Assembly: GCA_947500435.1 (NCBI GenBank)
Contig: CANMRV010000002.1
Span: 1-64,000, forward strand
Direction: 5' to 3'
Source: an uncultured Flavobacteriaceae bacterium
GTDB lineage: Bacteria > Bacteroidota > Bacteroidia > Flavobacteriales > Flavobacteriaceae
Length of the DNA: 64,000 bases
Of the stretch, positions 51,749 through 60,075 are shown piece after piece. The notes under the pieces are model-generated. The model was given only the letters and a program-made list of their open reading frames with translations, was not told where the DNA came from and searched no databases. Every line of letters starts with the position of its first letter. The stretch's first letter is position 1. Made by a program: the position numbers and the translations under genes.

Positions 51749-52765
51749 TCATGACATTCTTAACAAAATTTTCCCTCCAGTCATTTGGCCTTTATAATCT
51801 TGAATGGCTTCTTTCACTTCTTGTATGGGATAGATTTTTCTGATTTCACTTTTGAGATGGTTTGACATCTGCTTCTGTGTACGTTTCCACATCATCATCG
51901 TTTTCAATAAACTTTGCTGGCTAATCCAAGGACCAAGCCAGAAATTGTCAATCCTTTTATTCTCAAATATTAAAATACCAGGACTTACTTGAATAGCTTG
52001 TTTGGAAAGTGCACTAAATACTACAACCCTGCTGTTTTGGGGCATTGCTTTTAACAGCTGACCAGTTAATGGGCCTGCCACTGCATCAAAGGCTAGATGC
52101 GTATTCGTTTGATGACATACATCATGCAGTTGTTGTTCAAATTCTTCATCAGTACTATTCAGAACTAGGTCAGCACCTTGAGCCTTGAGAAGATTCACTT
52201 GCGCATCCCTGCGAACAACATTTATGATTTGAATTCCTTCGCTTCGCCCCAGACGGTTCACCTTTTGGCCAAGTGAACTTGCCGCGGCAGTTAATAAAAT
52301 TGCTTTATGTTCACCTTTTTTCGAAATGTCTATAAATGCACTGGCAGTGAGCGGGTTTATAAAGGACATTGCTCCCTGTTCCAAACTCACTGATTTATTC
52401 AAAGACAATACGCCTCCTTTCACACTTTTAACTACATATTCTGACCAAACACCTCCACCTGTTCCCCAACCGGTACAGGCAACATTTTTGCCTAGAAAAT
52501 AGCTTGCCATAACTCCGGGTCCGGCAGCGACCACCTCTCCAGAACCTTCTCCACCTGGAACAATAGGAGTTGGATTTTTAAATCCATAATAACCCGTCAA
52601 AGTTGCCAAATCCGAGGGATTAATGGGTGCGAAGGCAACTTTGACCAAAACCTCGTTCTTTCCTGGTTTTGGTACCGGTCGTTGCTCGATACTTAAGGCA
52701 TCAGCACCAGAATAAGAATTCAAAACAACGGATGTCATAGTTTCTGGAATCTCTACTTTGCTCAT
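51749..52765 (-). CDS. Zinc-free medium-chain dehydrogenase (quinone oxidoreductase type)
   Basis: A 338-residue member of the medium-chain dehydrogenase/reductase family. The N-terminal GroES-like half has VKVAFAPINPSDLATLTG and VPGGEGSGEV, and the cofactor half AILLTAAASSLGQKV and LAFDAVAGPLTG. Zinc ligands are absent, as in quinone oxidoreductases and enoyl-CoA reductases. The substrate is unknown. It follows the FAD oxidoreductase gene by 17 bp and likely acts in the same pathway. Confidence 0.87.
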   Translation of the reverse strand: MSKVEIPETMTSVVLNSYSGADALSIEQRPVPKPGKNEVLVKVAFAPINPSDLATLTGYYGFKNPTPIVPGGEGSGEVVAAGPGVMASYFLGKNVACTGWGTGGGVWSEYVVKSVKGGVLSLNKSVSLEQGAMSFINPLTASAFIDISKKGEHKAILLTAAASSLGQKVNRLGRSEGIQIINVVRRDAQVNLLKAQGADLVLNSTDEEFEQQLHDVCHQTNTHLAFDAVAGPLTGQLLKAMPQNSRVVVFSALSKQAIQVSPGILIFENKRIDNFWLGPWISQQSLLKTMMMWKRTQKQMSNHLKSEIRKIYPIQEVKEAIQDYKGQMTGGKILLRMS

Positions 52766-52782
52766 ATTGACTCTGTTTAGTT

Positions 52783-54618
52783 CTAGACCTTCGGTCCATA
52801 TATCGTTACCACATCACCACTATCCATTAGCTCACAACTTTTAGAAAAACTACTGCCATCAAGTTCAATTTGAAATCCTAAGTGATTGTCTTCCCCATTA
52901 GAAAAAATGGGTAGCCAGCGATAGGGTAGATCCAACTCGGTTACTTTGGGCTTCAAAAGATTGAGACAGACATAAGATCCGTTTTGGGGCGGAGTATCAG
53001 CCGGTTTTTCAAAACGCAATTCCAGGGTTTTGTCATCTATTTTTTTACGTTCCAAGAGGGAAACAATTCTCTGGTCAATATACTTCGAATCATCACATTC
53101 TGACCATATTTTGTCCTTGTTCATCTGCAAAGCAGCTAAAAATCCTCCTGTGATACTTCCTTCGAACCCTCCTCCCGGAAAGGCCCATGCCGATGCGAAG
53201 TACAAATTTGGGATTAAGAAATTGTTCCTGAATCGCTGGCCTGCTATTTGTCCTTTAATCTGCGCATAACCGTAGACGGACCCGGTAGGATTCGAGGTAT
53301 ATCGTTGAATCGTTTTGGAGGTGGAGACCTCGTAGTACTCAATGCTATCCCGTATACCAGGAAACTGCTTGTTCAATCGTTCTAAGAGTATCAGAGCCAC
53401 TTCTTCCTTCTTTGCCTTGTAATCTTCTTCATTCAAGTCTTCCCAGTCTTGCAGATAATCGACTGTACAGATTACTCCTTCTGATTTGCCAGGAGGTGCT
53501 AGTTGGGCATCTACCTTGCCATAATCTACAAAAATGAATCTGCGCTTTTTCCAATCGCCCTTATGGTTCCGCTTGACATCCTTCAAGGATTTCACATCGT
53601 CGCCCTCGATGACATTCGAGTAATGTTTCACTCCGAATTCTTCGAGATTCTTGTTGAATCCGAGGTACATACAGAGCAGAGAGCATGAATTGATTTTGTT
53701 GCTAATCTTTTCTTTCAGCGAGCTGGCAAAGGGCTCATCCAACATAGCTGGTACTGAGGGAATGGCACAATTGGCCACCGCATTGTCACAAGAAATAGTG
53801 ATAGCATCTAGGTCTTTATTGAAATTATCACGGAAGGTGACCCCCGTCACTCGGCCATTCTCCGTTACTATGTTCTCCACTTTTTTACCTAAGAGCACGG
53901 TCCCTCCATGCTTTTCAATATAGGCTGCGAGATGGTCGGAAAGCCGTTGTGAACCCCCTTTGATGAAGTGACCGCCATTTTCGATGAAGCCGGAGAAAGG
54001 CAAACCATAATAGAACATGGATAGGGTATAGGGGTCATCGCCCCAATACGCAATATGCGCTACCAGGTCCAGTTTTGCATTTTCATTGCTGATGTACTTA
54101 TCCAACCAAGAGCCGACCGTATGCCGACTGGCTTCCACAAGATTAGGATAGAGCAGAGGCATTAAAGGATAGATGAGCTTTTGCACTAGTGGTGAACGTG
54201 GTTGACTAACCCCTTCCTTTCGGATTCCTGCGAGACATTTCATGAAGCGCTTGATGCCCTTTTTATCCTCTGGGTATTTTTCGATCAGCGCCTTGGTCAC
54301 TTTATCAAAGCCATGTGGGCAGACGATCTTTCCTCGATCTGAATAGGCCGCATAGAATTCAGGTACTTTTAATAAATCAACCTTTTGATCGACCTCCAGC
54401 ATTTCAAATATTTGTGGAATCGTACCATTCTCCACCACGCCACTCATTTCATGTAGGCCGACTTCAATTATGAAATCCCCTCGCTTAAACGTAGTCGCAC
54501 AGCCGCCTGGCTTGTGGTGTTGTTCCAATAGTAGAACTTTCTTTCCGAATTTTGAGAGTGTAGCTCCTGCGGTTAATCCGGCCAAACCTCCCCCGATGAT
54601 TATAGTATTGTATTTCAT
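52783..54618 (-). CDS. Carotenoid isomerase/phytoene desaturase-like FAD protein fused to a half ferredoxin-reductase domain
   Basis: A 611-residue protein. Residues 1-505 are a CrtI/CrtISO-type oxidoreductase: FAD loop TIIIGGGLAGLTAGATLSK, LLEQHHKPGGCATTF and the end FASAWAFPGGGFEGSITGG. The last 100 residues (KKIDDKTLELRFEKP, NGSYVCLNLL, YRWLPIFSNG, GDVVTIYGPKV) look like the FAD-binding beta barrel of ferredoxin reductases and stop where the NAD-binding half would begin. The fusion is unusual. Substrate unknown; a polyene, lipid or quinone is possible. The promoter lies about 120-163 bp upstream, giving a long leader. Confidence 0.85.
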   Translation of the reverse strand: MKYNTIIIGGGLAGLTAGATLSKFGKKVLLLEQHHKPGGCATTFKRGDFIIEVGLHEMSGVVENGTIPQIFEMLEVDQKVDLLKVPEFYAAYSDRGKIVCPHGFDKVTKALIEKYPEDKKGIKRFMKCLAGIRKEGVSQPRSPLVQKLIYPLMPLLYPNLVEASRHTVGSWLDKYISNENAKLDLVAHIAYWGDDPYTLSMFYYGLPFSGFIENGGHFIKGGSQRLSDHLAAYIEKHGGTVLLGKKVENIVTENGRVTGVTFRDNFNKDLDAITISCDNAVANCAIPSVPAMLDEPFASSLKEKISNKINSCSLLCMYLGFNKNLEEFGVKHYSNVIEGDDVKSLKDVKRNHKGDWKKRRFIFVDYGKVDAQLAPPGKSEGVICTVDYLQDWEDLNEEDYKAKKEEVALILLERLNKQFPGIRDSIEYYEVSTSKTIQRYTSNPTGSVYGYAQIKGQIAGQRFRNNFLIPNLYFASAWAFPGGGFEGSITGGFLAALQMNKDKIWSECDDSKYIDQRIVSLLERKKIDDKTLELRFEKPADTPPQNGSYVCLNLLKPKVTELDLPYRWLPIFSNGEDNHLGFQIELDGSSFSKSCELMDSGDVVTIYGPKV

Positions 54619-54738
54619 AGTTGTTTATTTATTGCAAATCCAACGGTTCGGTAGGTAACCGATTTGATGCTGTATAATATCTATAGGGAGAACTGGAAAG
54701 AATGGCGTAAACTTTCCTGTGATATGCTAATAACAGGT

Positions 54739-54781
54739 CTAAAATACTATCGGGAGATCAAACATTATATGATGAAAATCA
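54739..54781 (-). promoter_or_regulatory. CRP/FNR-type box with -7 element, FAD oxidoreductase operon, long leader
   Basis: Box TGATGAAAATCA (54770-54781), 23 bp, then TATTTTAG on the minus strand (complement of 54739-54746). The ATG at 54618 is 151 bp from the box, so the transcript would have a leader of roughly 110 nt. Confidence 0.7.
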
Positions 54782-54815
54782 GTTCAGGAAATTCTTTTAC
54801 AACTATCTAACTTTT

Positions 54816-55544
54816 TTAACTCATCCTTCGATGAATGTACCCGGTTTCAGAACGAAATAACTTCTCTGCTCGCTTTTTGATACCCAAGCACATTTTCCGA
54901 TCCATGGCAAAAACAATAGGCTCGGAGAATGGCCCAAACATTAACTTGTTTTTGAAGTTTGGGGCATAATCCACCCTGTTTCTGGAGATAAATCTGGAAT
55001 GGTTTTCGTCTAGCTCTTCAATAAACCAAAGCCAGGTAAGGTGTAAATAGTTTTTTGGGTAAGGTCCCTTAGGGTAAAACATTTGGTTATTATCCATGTC
55101 AAGGGAATTCTCTATTGCCATGGCACGACCATGTTCACAAATGACCAAGGGTGTGCGATCCCCTGGAGCGAAAGCAATGGTATCATCGATGGAAGGGTTT
55201 TGAAATTCAGGCAGCACAACATCGGAATTGTAAATTTGCAACCCGATTAAATTCTCTAAGGCTTCATAGGTGTAAAACCCACCTCTGCCTTGACCGATTT
55301 GGGCAACCCAGGGCCATACATATTTTGCTGGGGCATTTATTTTGATGGCATGGGTAAATTTCGATTTTGGAGATGGAACAACTTCATCCCCGGGCAGCGG
55401 ACGTGTAGCTTCCTCTTTGCTGAGTCCCCATCGCTCTCGAAGGGGTTTTAAGAAAAATGTGAGGTAACAAGCGATGATAATCGCAACACCCTCCAAGCCT
55501 TGAAGGATTTGCTTAAAAGAAAAACCTTTTCTATTCTGTTTCAT
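54816..55544 (-). CDS. Membrane-anchored SRPBCC (START-like) protein
   Basis: A 242-residue protein; the start at 55544 (MKQNRKGFSFKQ) is preferred because the upstream ATG at 55586 adds a basic tail with no support. One membrane segment (about 16-33) precedes a START/polyketide-cyclase-like domain beginning FTHAIKINAPAKYVWPWVAQIGQGRGGFYTYEALE and ending in a basic helix. The fold binds hydrophobic ligands. Third gene of the operon starting at 56006. Confidence 0.8.
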   Translation of the reverse strand: MKQNRKGFSFKQILQGLEGVAIIIACYLTFFLKPLRERWGLSKEEATRPLPGDEVVPSPKSKFTHAIKINAPAKYVWPWVAQIGQGRGGFYTYEALENLIGLQIYNSDVVLPEFQNPSIDDTIAFAPGDRTPLVICEHGRAMAIENSLDMDNNQMFYPKGPYPKNYLHLTWLWFIEELDENHSRFISRNRVDYAPNFKNKLMFGPFSEPIVFAMDRKMCLGIKKRAEKLFRSETGYIHRRMS

Positions 55545-55599
55545 AGTCTCAGTCTTTTTACTTCTTTTAAACAATAACCTCAACAACCTGTTCCAAGCA

Positions 55600-55776
55600 T
55601 TACACTTTTCTCCTTGAAATAATGGATGTAATTATTAGACCGACTCCAAGTCCTAAGAGTATACACCCTACAAAGGCCAATGGGTTCTGTCTTAAGAAAA
55701 AGAAACCTATTCCTATGCCCATTAGTATTCCACCACCAATGGCCCACGTGCTTTTATCTATATTTTTAGTTGTCAT
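55600..55776 (-). CDS. Small two-helix membrane protein, 58 residues
   Basis: A short frame of 58 codons starting MTTKNIDKSTWAIGGGILMG and ending SIISRRKV. Two hydrophobic Gly-rich helices (IGGGILMGIGIGFFFL and VGCILLGLGVGLIITSII) are joined by a short polar loop, with a basic C-terminus. Its place between the zinc-ribbon and SRPBCC genes, 23 bp after the former, argues for a real gene. A frame on the opposite strand is its shadow. Function unknown. Confidence 0.65.
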   Translation of the reverse strand: MTTKNIDKSTWAIGGGILMGIGIGFFFLRQNPLAFVGCILLGLGVGLIITSIISRRKV

Positions 55777-55799
55777 CTTGAAGCAGATTAGTATTTCTA

Positions 55800-56006
55800 T
55801 TAGGCAGTCATTCCCGTTCTACGGGTAATGTCGATGCCTTTTTCAATCTTCTCCTCCAGACTGATTCCATGCTCGACAAATATGCCTTTATGATAGCATT
55901 CGTGACAGTATTCCGTATTTATACTCCCATCGATGTTTGTTCCAAAATCGTATAGATGAAACATAGGCATATGACAACTATGGCATATATTTTTTGCTGT
56001 GTTCAT
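55800..56006 (-). CDS. Putative zinc-ribbon protein
   Basis: A 68-residue protein with CHSCHMPMFHLYDFGTN near the start and EYCHECYHKGIF later; these two C-x-x-C pairs form a zinc ribbon of the PF12674-like putative zinc-ribbon family. It has the typical D-G-S-x-x-x-x-Y-C-x-x-C-Y-x-x-G spacing. Function in the family is unknown. First gene of the operon, with its own box. Confidence 0.85.
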   Translation of the reverse strand: MNTAKNICHSCHMPMFHLYDFGTNIDGSINTEYCHECYHKGIFVEHGISLEEKIEKGIDITRRTGMTA

Positions 56007-56034
56007 AATAGTTTCTTTTAGTCCTTTTATGATG

Positions 56035-56077
56035 AAAAGATAGTTGTGCTTTTCGGAATATAAAATGACCTAAATCA
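56035..56077 (-). promoter_or_regulatory. CRP/FNR-type box with -7 element, zinc-ribbon operon
   Basis: Box TGACCTAAATCA (56066-56077), 23 bp, then TATCTTTT on the minus strand (complement of 56035-56042). Box edge to ATG at 56006 is 59 bp. Confidence 0.8.
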
Positions 56078-56121
56078 TGTATGTTTCATCTTTGTGGTGC
56101 GCCTATATAGAAATACTTTTA

Positions 56122-57087
56122 CTAGGCGTTGATTTTTATCCGCTTGGAGGGAATGGTGTTCGTTTCAATCCATTCATAGAGTCCTTCAACATCTTTCTTT
56201 TTACAAAGCTGAGTTCCAGATGTCATGGTAGCTGCTGTACCACAAGCAACGCCATACTGAGCCATCTTACTTAACGATTCACCTTTGGCAAGACTTAAGA
56301 CCATACCCGCGACCATACTGTCCCCAGCACCAATTGTACTCTTTTGGTAAACTATTGGAGCAGCGATATATTCAACAGAATCTTCGGTAACCATCATGGC
56401 ACCCTGAGCGCCTAAGGAAACTACAAGTACTTCACATGGATTATTCTCTAAAAAGGTTTTAGAAACTGATTCAAGTTCCATAAAGGAAATAGTTTGCTTA
56501 CCACAGAGGGTAGCCAATTCACCTAAATTGGGCTTTAAGAGATAAACACCTGCTTGTGCCCCTTTCAGCAAAGCATCGCCAGAAGTATCTAGAATAAATT
56601 TTGTTTTCTTTTTTTGTGCTATTTGAGACACTTGAGCAAAAAAATCATCGGGCATACCAGGACACAAACTTCCACTAGCCACTAAATAATCGCCTTCCGT
56701 TAAAAGGACATCCAATTGTTCAAGCGTTTTTTTCCATTCACTTTCATTAATCATTGGTCCGGGCATCCCAAATCGATATTGCTGATTATTCATAGTATCG
56801 GTAACCGAGATATTTTCTCGAACCCAACCTTCGATGGGTGTAACTTGTTGTAGAATATCCAAATCAATTAGTATATCCCGTAAATGGGTCCCGGTAGGCC
56901 CCCCTGCCATATACATACATAAGGAACTCCCGCCTAATTCATTAATTACTCGAGACACATTTATTCCACCACCACCCGCCTCATAAACTGGAGCTTCACA
57001 TCTGAGTTTGCTATTGGGTTTTATCCCCTTGACCGTAGTGCTTTTGTCAATAGCGGGATTAATTGTTAATGTTATTATCTTTTCCAT
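56122..57087 (-). CDS. pfkB: PfkB-family phosphofructokinase
   Basis: A 321-residue cytoplasmic ribokinase-type kinase of the Pfk-2/LacC group. Signatures: start ITLTINPAIDKS, the sugar loop GGGGINVSRVINELGG, and the catalytic loop STIGAGDSMVAGMV with the base Asp. It probably phosphorylates fructose 6-phosphate, although tagatose 6-phosphate or fructose 1-phosphate are possible substrates. Divergent from the site-2 protease gene, sharing a box. In the mycobacterial DosR regulon a PfkB also accompanies USPs. Confidence 0.87.
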   Translation of the reverse strand: MEKIITLTINPAIDKSTTVKGIKPNSKLRCEAPVYEAGGGGINVSRVINELGGSSLCMYMAGGPTGTHLRDILIDLDILQQVTPIEGWVRENISVTDTMNNQQYRFGMPGPMINESEWKKTLEQLDVLLTEGDYLVASGSLCPGMPDDFFAQVSQIAQKKKTKFILDTSGDALLKGAQAGVYLLKPNLGELATLCGKQTISFMELESVSKTFLENNPCEVLVVSLGAQGAMMVTEDSVEYIAAPIVYQKSTIGAGDSMVAGMVLSLAKGESLSKMAQYGVACGTAATMTSGTQLCKKKDVEGLYEWIETNTIPSKRIKINA

Positions 57088-57116
57088 TTGTATTCCTTTT
57101 ACGGCTTGATATGCAT

Positions 57117-57159
57117 CAAATTTAATCTGTCTCAGTTGTGAATAATATGATATTGGTCA
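57117..57159 (-). promoter_or_regulatory. Shared CRP/FNR-type box, left-facing promoter (PfkB)
   Basis: Box TGATATTGGTCA (57148-57159), 23 bp, then TAAATTTG on the minus strand (complement of 57117-57124), an exact TAnnTTTG. The ATG at 57087 is 60 bp from the box. Confidence 0.87.
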
Positions 57160-57190
57160 TTGTCAAAATTGTACTTCGGAAATACCTTCG
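57148..57190 (+). promoter_or_regulatory. Shared CRP/FNR-type box, right-facing promoter (M50 protease-regulator operon)
   Basis: The same box is followed after 23 bp by TACCTTCG (57183-57190). The ATG at 57208 is 48 bp away. Confidence 0.78.
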
Positions 57191-57207
57191 TGTAAAAGGA
57201 AATAATT

Positions 57208-58293
57208 ATGAAAGGGACTTTAAAACTGGGAAGCATTTCCGGAATTAAAATCGAAGTACATTGGACGTTTACGCTGCTATTAATCTGGGTTGCTTTTTTA
57301 GAAATACAAAAAGGGTCAGACCTGAATAGAATATTCTTAAATGAGGTTTTGGTATTAGTCCTGTTTCTATGTGTGGTACTTCATGAACTTGGGCACGCTT
57401 TGACAGCGAGACGATTTAAGATCAAAACTGAGAAAATCATGCTTTTACCGATAGGTGGATTGGCCACTTTAGAGAAAATGCCCGAAAAACCTAGCCAAGA
57501 GTTGTTGGTGGCAATCGCAGGGCCGGCAGTCAATGTGGTTATTGCTATAGTGCTAGCACTGATACTTCCAATACAAAGCTACTTCAATTTCGATGCTGTC
57601 GTGCTAGAGGAGGTCTTGTACGAACCGACTTTTCAGAACTTCTTGTTCTATGTCTTTATCGCTAATGTAATGTTGGTATTATTTAACCTTATTCCCGCTT
57701 TCCCTATGGATGGCGGTAGGGTACTTCGAGCTTTATTGGCATTTAAATTGGGTCGGGTAGAGGCCACCAAAATTGCAGCAAGTATCGGACAAGGATTAGC
57801 TATTCTATTCTTTGTAATTGGATTACTTTTTAATCCCTTTTTAATATTGATTGCATTCTTCATCTTTATTGGAGCCTATGGCGAGAACCAAATGGTGCAG
57901 CGGAATTCACTATTGGAAGGACATTTGGTAAAGGAAGCTACATTAACCAACATTACCCTGCTTAGTCCTGAGAATAGTGTGCAGGAGGTAATAGATATCA
58001 TTTTAACAGGTACCGAGAAAGATTTTATGGTTGTCAAAAATAACAAGGTATTAGGTATTGTAACCCAAAAGGAAATTATCAAAAATGCAAAAAATCCCTC
58101 GACCTTGGTGAGGGATATTATGGACAAAGATTTTAAAATGGTAGATGCTTCTTTGGAAATTACAAAGGTGTTAGAATTGATTGGCAAGGAGAAGAAAAGT
58201 TTCTTTCCAGTAACCATGGAAAACGAGTTAATTGGTGCGGTAGATATGACTAACATTAGTGAGTTCATCCTTTTGAAATCAGTAAAAAATTAG
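57208..58293 (+). CDS. Site-2 protease (M50) with two CBS domains
   Basis: A 361-residue membrane metalloprotease. HELGH (59-63) gives the zinc histidines, and NLIPAFPMDGGRVLRA the third ligand Asp. About six membrane helices fill residues 15-225. The tail has a CBS pair (LLSPENSVQEVIDIILTG, VTQKEIIKNA, IMDKDFKMVDASLEI), which usually senses adenine nucleotides. The layout matches the SpoIVFB/Rip3 group. The CRP-type regulator starts 3 bp later, so the protease and regulator may be functionally linked. Confidence 0.92.
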   Translation: MKGTLKLGSISGIKIEVHWTFTLLLIWVAFLEIQKGSDLNRIFLNEVLVLVLFLCVVLHELGHALTARRFKIKTEKIMLLPIGGLATLEKMPEKPSQELLVAIAGPAVNVVIAIVLALILPIQSYFNFDAVVLEEVLYEPTFQNFLFYVFIANVMLVLFNLIPAFPMDGGRVLRALLAFKLGRVEATKIAASIGQGLAILFFVIGLLFNPFLILIAFFIFIGAYGENQMVQRNSLLEGHLVKEATLTNITLLSPENSVQEVIDIILTGTEKDFMVVKNNKVLGIVTQKEIIKNAKNPSTLVRDIMDKDFKMVDASLEITKVLELIGKEKKSFFPVTMENELIGAVDMTNISEFILLKSVKN

Positions 58294-58296
58294 ACT

Positions 58297-58929
58297 ATGT
58301 TTAAAGAACTTACCACACACTACGGACACATTTTCGAAGAAGAACTTTTAGCTGAGATTAATAAATTGGGTGTTTTTAGGGAATTCAAAGAAGGGGATAC
58401 CTTGATGGAAATCGGCCAGTATATCAAATCGATGCCTTTACTTGTTTCTGGAGTAATTAAAGTACTTCGGGAGGATAAAAATGGAAACGAATTGCTACTT
58501 TATTTTCTACAAGACGGTGATACCTGTGCCATGACAATGATTTGTTGTGTGGGTCAGACCCAAAGTGAAGTAAGGGTGGTCGCCGAAACGGATACCAAGG
58601 TGATAATGATACCTGTAGAAAAAATGGAAGAATGGTTATCATCGTTTAAGAGTTGGCGAAACTTTGTGCTTAACACATATCATACAAGGTTAAACGAGCT
58701 TCTAGATACTGTAGATAGTATTGCCTTTCTCAAAATGGATGAACGTCTTTTAAAATATCTTAAGGACCGGGAAAAAGTTGTCAAAAGCAATATTATCTAT
58801 AGGACGCATCAGCAAATTGCCTATGATTTAAATACCTCGAGAGTGGTGGTCTCGCGTCTTTTGAAAAAGCTTGAGAACATGGGAAAACTAAAACTCCATC
58901 GCAACTACATTAAAATCATCGCTCTTTAA
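58297..58929 (+). CDS. CRP/FNR-family transcriptional regulator
   Basis: A 210-residue regulator: cyclic-nucleotide-type beta roll (10-110; FKEGDTLMEIGQYIKSMPLLVSG), dimer helix and helix-turn-helix (THQQIAYDLNTSRVVVSRLLKKLE). There is no FNR-type N-terminal Cys cluster; Cys77, Cys83 and Cys84 lie in the beta roll. At the position of the DNA-reading Glu of CRP/FNR it has Val183, while Arg187 is kept. This suggests a half-site other than TGA. It is itself under a TGAY-N4-RTCA promoter with the M50 gene and lies beside the sulfide genes, whose boxes read TAAC. Confidence 0.92.
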   Translation: MFKELTTHYGHIFEEELLAEINKLGVFREFKEGDTLMEIGQYIKSMPLLVSGVIKVLREDKNGNELLLYFLQDGDTCAMTMICCVGQTQSEVRVVAETDTKVIMIPVEKMEEWLSSFKSWRNFVLNTYHTRLNELLDTVDSIAFLKMDERLLKYLKDREKVVKSNIIYRTHQQIAYDLNTSRVVVSRLLKKLENMGKLKLHRNYIKIIAL

Positions 58930-58952
58930 AGAACAGATGCTTTGCCAATAAC

Positions 58953-58995
58953 TGACATATGTCATTCTTTATAATTGCTAAAAACCTGAGCTTGC
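58953..58995 (+). promoter_or_regulatory. CRP/FNR-type box, cytochrome-like gene
   Basis: Perfect palindrome TGACATATGTCA (58953-58964). The ATG at 59014 is 49 bp away. At 23 bp the sequence is GAGCTTGC (58988-58995), the weakest -7 match of the set. Confidence 0.7.
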
Positions 58996-59013
58996 AGCAG
59001 AAAATATATTCAG

Positions 59014-60006
59014 ATGCAGAAGTTTTCAATTTTTTTGGCCTTTCTATTTATACTTGCTAGTTGCAAGAATAATCCAAGCACCAAATTAGATTCTCTTGAA
59101 AGTAGTGCCATTGCGCAAAGAAGTCAGACTAATAAACAACACCCAGGAAAACGAATACTGGAGCAAGAATGTTACCTATGCCATAATCCGAAAGCTTCGC
59201 GAGAAAGCATGATCGCGCCTCCCATGGAAGCTGTTAAAATGTACTATATCGGCGAAAATACCACCAAGGAGCAGTTTACCGAAGATTTAATCAAATGGGT
59301 TAATGACCCTGAGGCAGTATCCAAAATACCCGATGCGCAATTTGAATTCGGCAGCATGCCGTATATCCCTTATCCTGATGATGCCATTGCCCAGATTGCC
59401 GAATACATTTACGACTATGATATTGAACGTCCAAAATGGTACGATGAAGCCTTGAAAGAAGGAGATGGGAAGGGCATATTGATAAATCGCGATATTATAT
59501 CCAAAGAAATATTAAACAAAAATGCAAACATCGGCATGGCCCACGCTATGGTGGCAAAAACAGCTTTGGGAAAACACCTTGTAAAAGCTATCAGCGAAAA
59601 AGGAACAATTGGAGCTATCGAATTCTGTAAAACAAATGCCTCTTCGATAACCGATAGTGTGTCAGTGATGAACAATGTCATTATCAAAAGGGTATCTGAC
59701 AAACCTCGGAATCCAGAAAATATAGCCAACGATGAGGAACTGGGTTACATTACGTATTTCCAAAAATTAGTCGCAGCAGGCCGAGAACCAAAACCCATTG
59801 TCCTGCGAGAGGATGGTGAGGTCGATTTTTATTATCCGATTACCACAAATGCCATGTGTCTTCAATGTCATGGTAAACCCACAGAGCAGGTAACTCCTAA
59901 AACCTTGACGACACTAAAAAACCTTTATCCATCAGATCAAGCTGTTGGCTATGACGTGAACGAAGTTCGTGGTATTTGGAGTCTCAAATTTGACTCTGAA
60001 GATTAG
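59014..60006 (+). CDS. Di-haem lipoprotein: cytochrome c domain plus DUF3365 (Tll0287-like) domain
   Basis: A 330-residue exported lipoprotein (LFILASC, Cys17). The first domain has a haem c site CYLCH and a typical distal Met region (FGSMPYIPYPDD). The second (about 165-330) resembles DUF3365: ISEKGTIGAIEFCKTNA, RVSDKPRNPENIAND, YYPITTNAMCLQCHG with the second CxxCH, and RGIWSLKF. DUF3365 domains bind haem c as redox or gas sensors. It could be a periplasmic electron carrier or sensor. It stands alone between the regulator and the persulfide dioxygenase. Confidence 0.87.
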   Translation: MQKFSIFLAFLFILASCKNNPSTKLDSLESSAIAQRSQTNKQHPGKRILEQECYLCHNPKASRESMIAPPMEAVKMYYIGENTTKEQFTEDLIKWVNDPEAVSKIPDAQFEFGSMPYIPYPDDAIAQIAEYIYDYDIERPKWYDEALKEGDGKGILINRDIISKEILNKNANIGMAHAMVAKTALGKHLVKAISEKGTIGAIEFCKTNASSITDSVSVMNNVIIKRVSDKPRNPENIANDEELGYITYFQKLVAAGREPKPIVLREDGEVDFYYPITTNAMCLQCHGKPTEQVTPKTLTTLKNLYPSDQAVGYDVNEVRGIWSLKFDSED

Positions 60007-60032
60007 CTCCATCTTATAAGTTCCCTTGTTAC

Positions 60033-60075
60033 TGACCTTGGTCATTTCCTCTCGTCTTCCTGTTTATCAACTTTG
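60033..60075 (+). promoter_or_regulatory. CRP/FNR-type box with -7 element, distal promoter of persulfide dioxygenase
   Basis: Box TGACCTTGGTCA (60033-60044), 23 bp, then CAACTTTG (60068-60075). The -7 element touches the GTAAC-type box beginning at 60075. The ATG at 60147 is 102 bp from the box. Confidence 0.7.
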
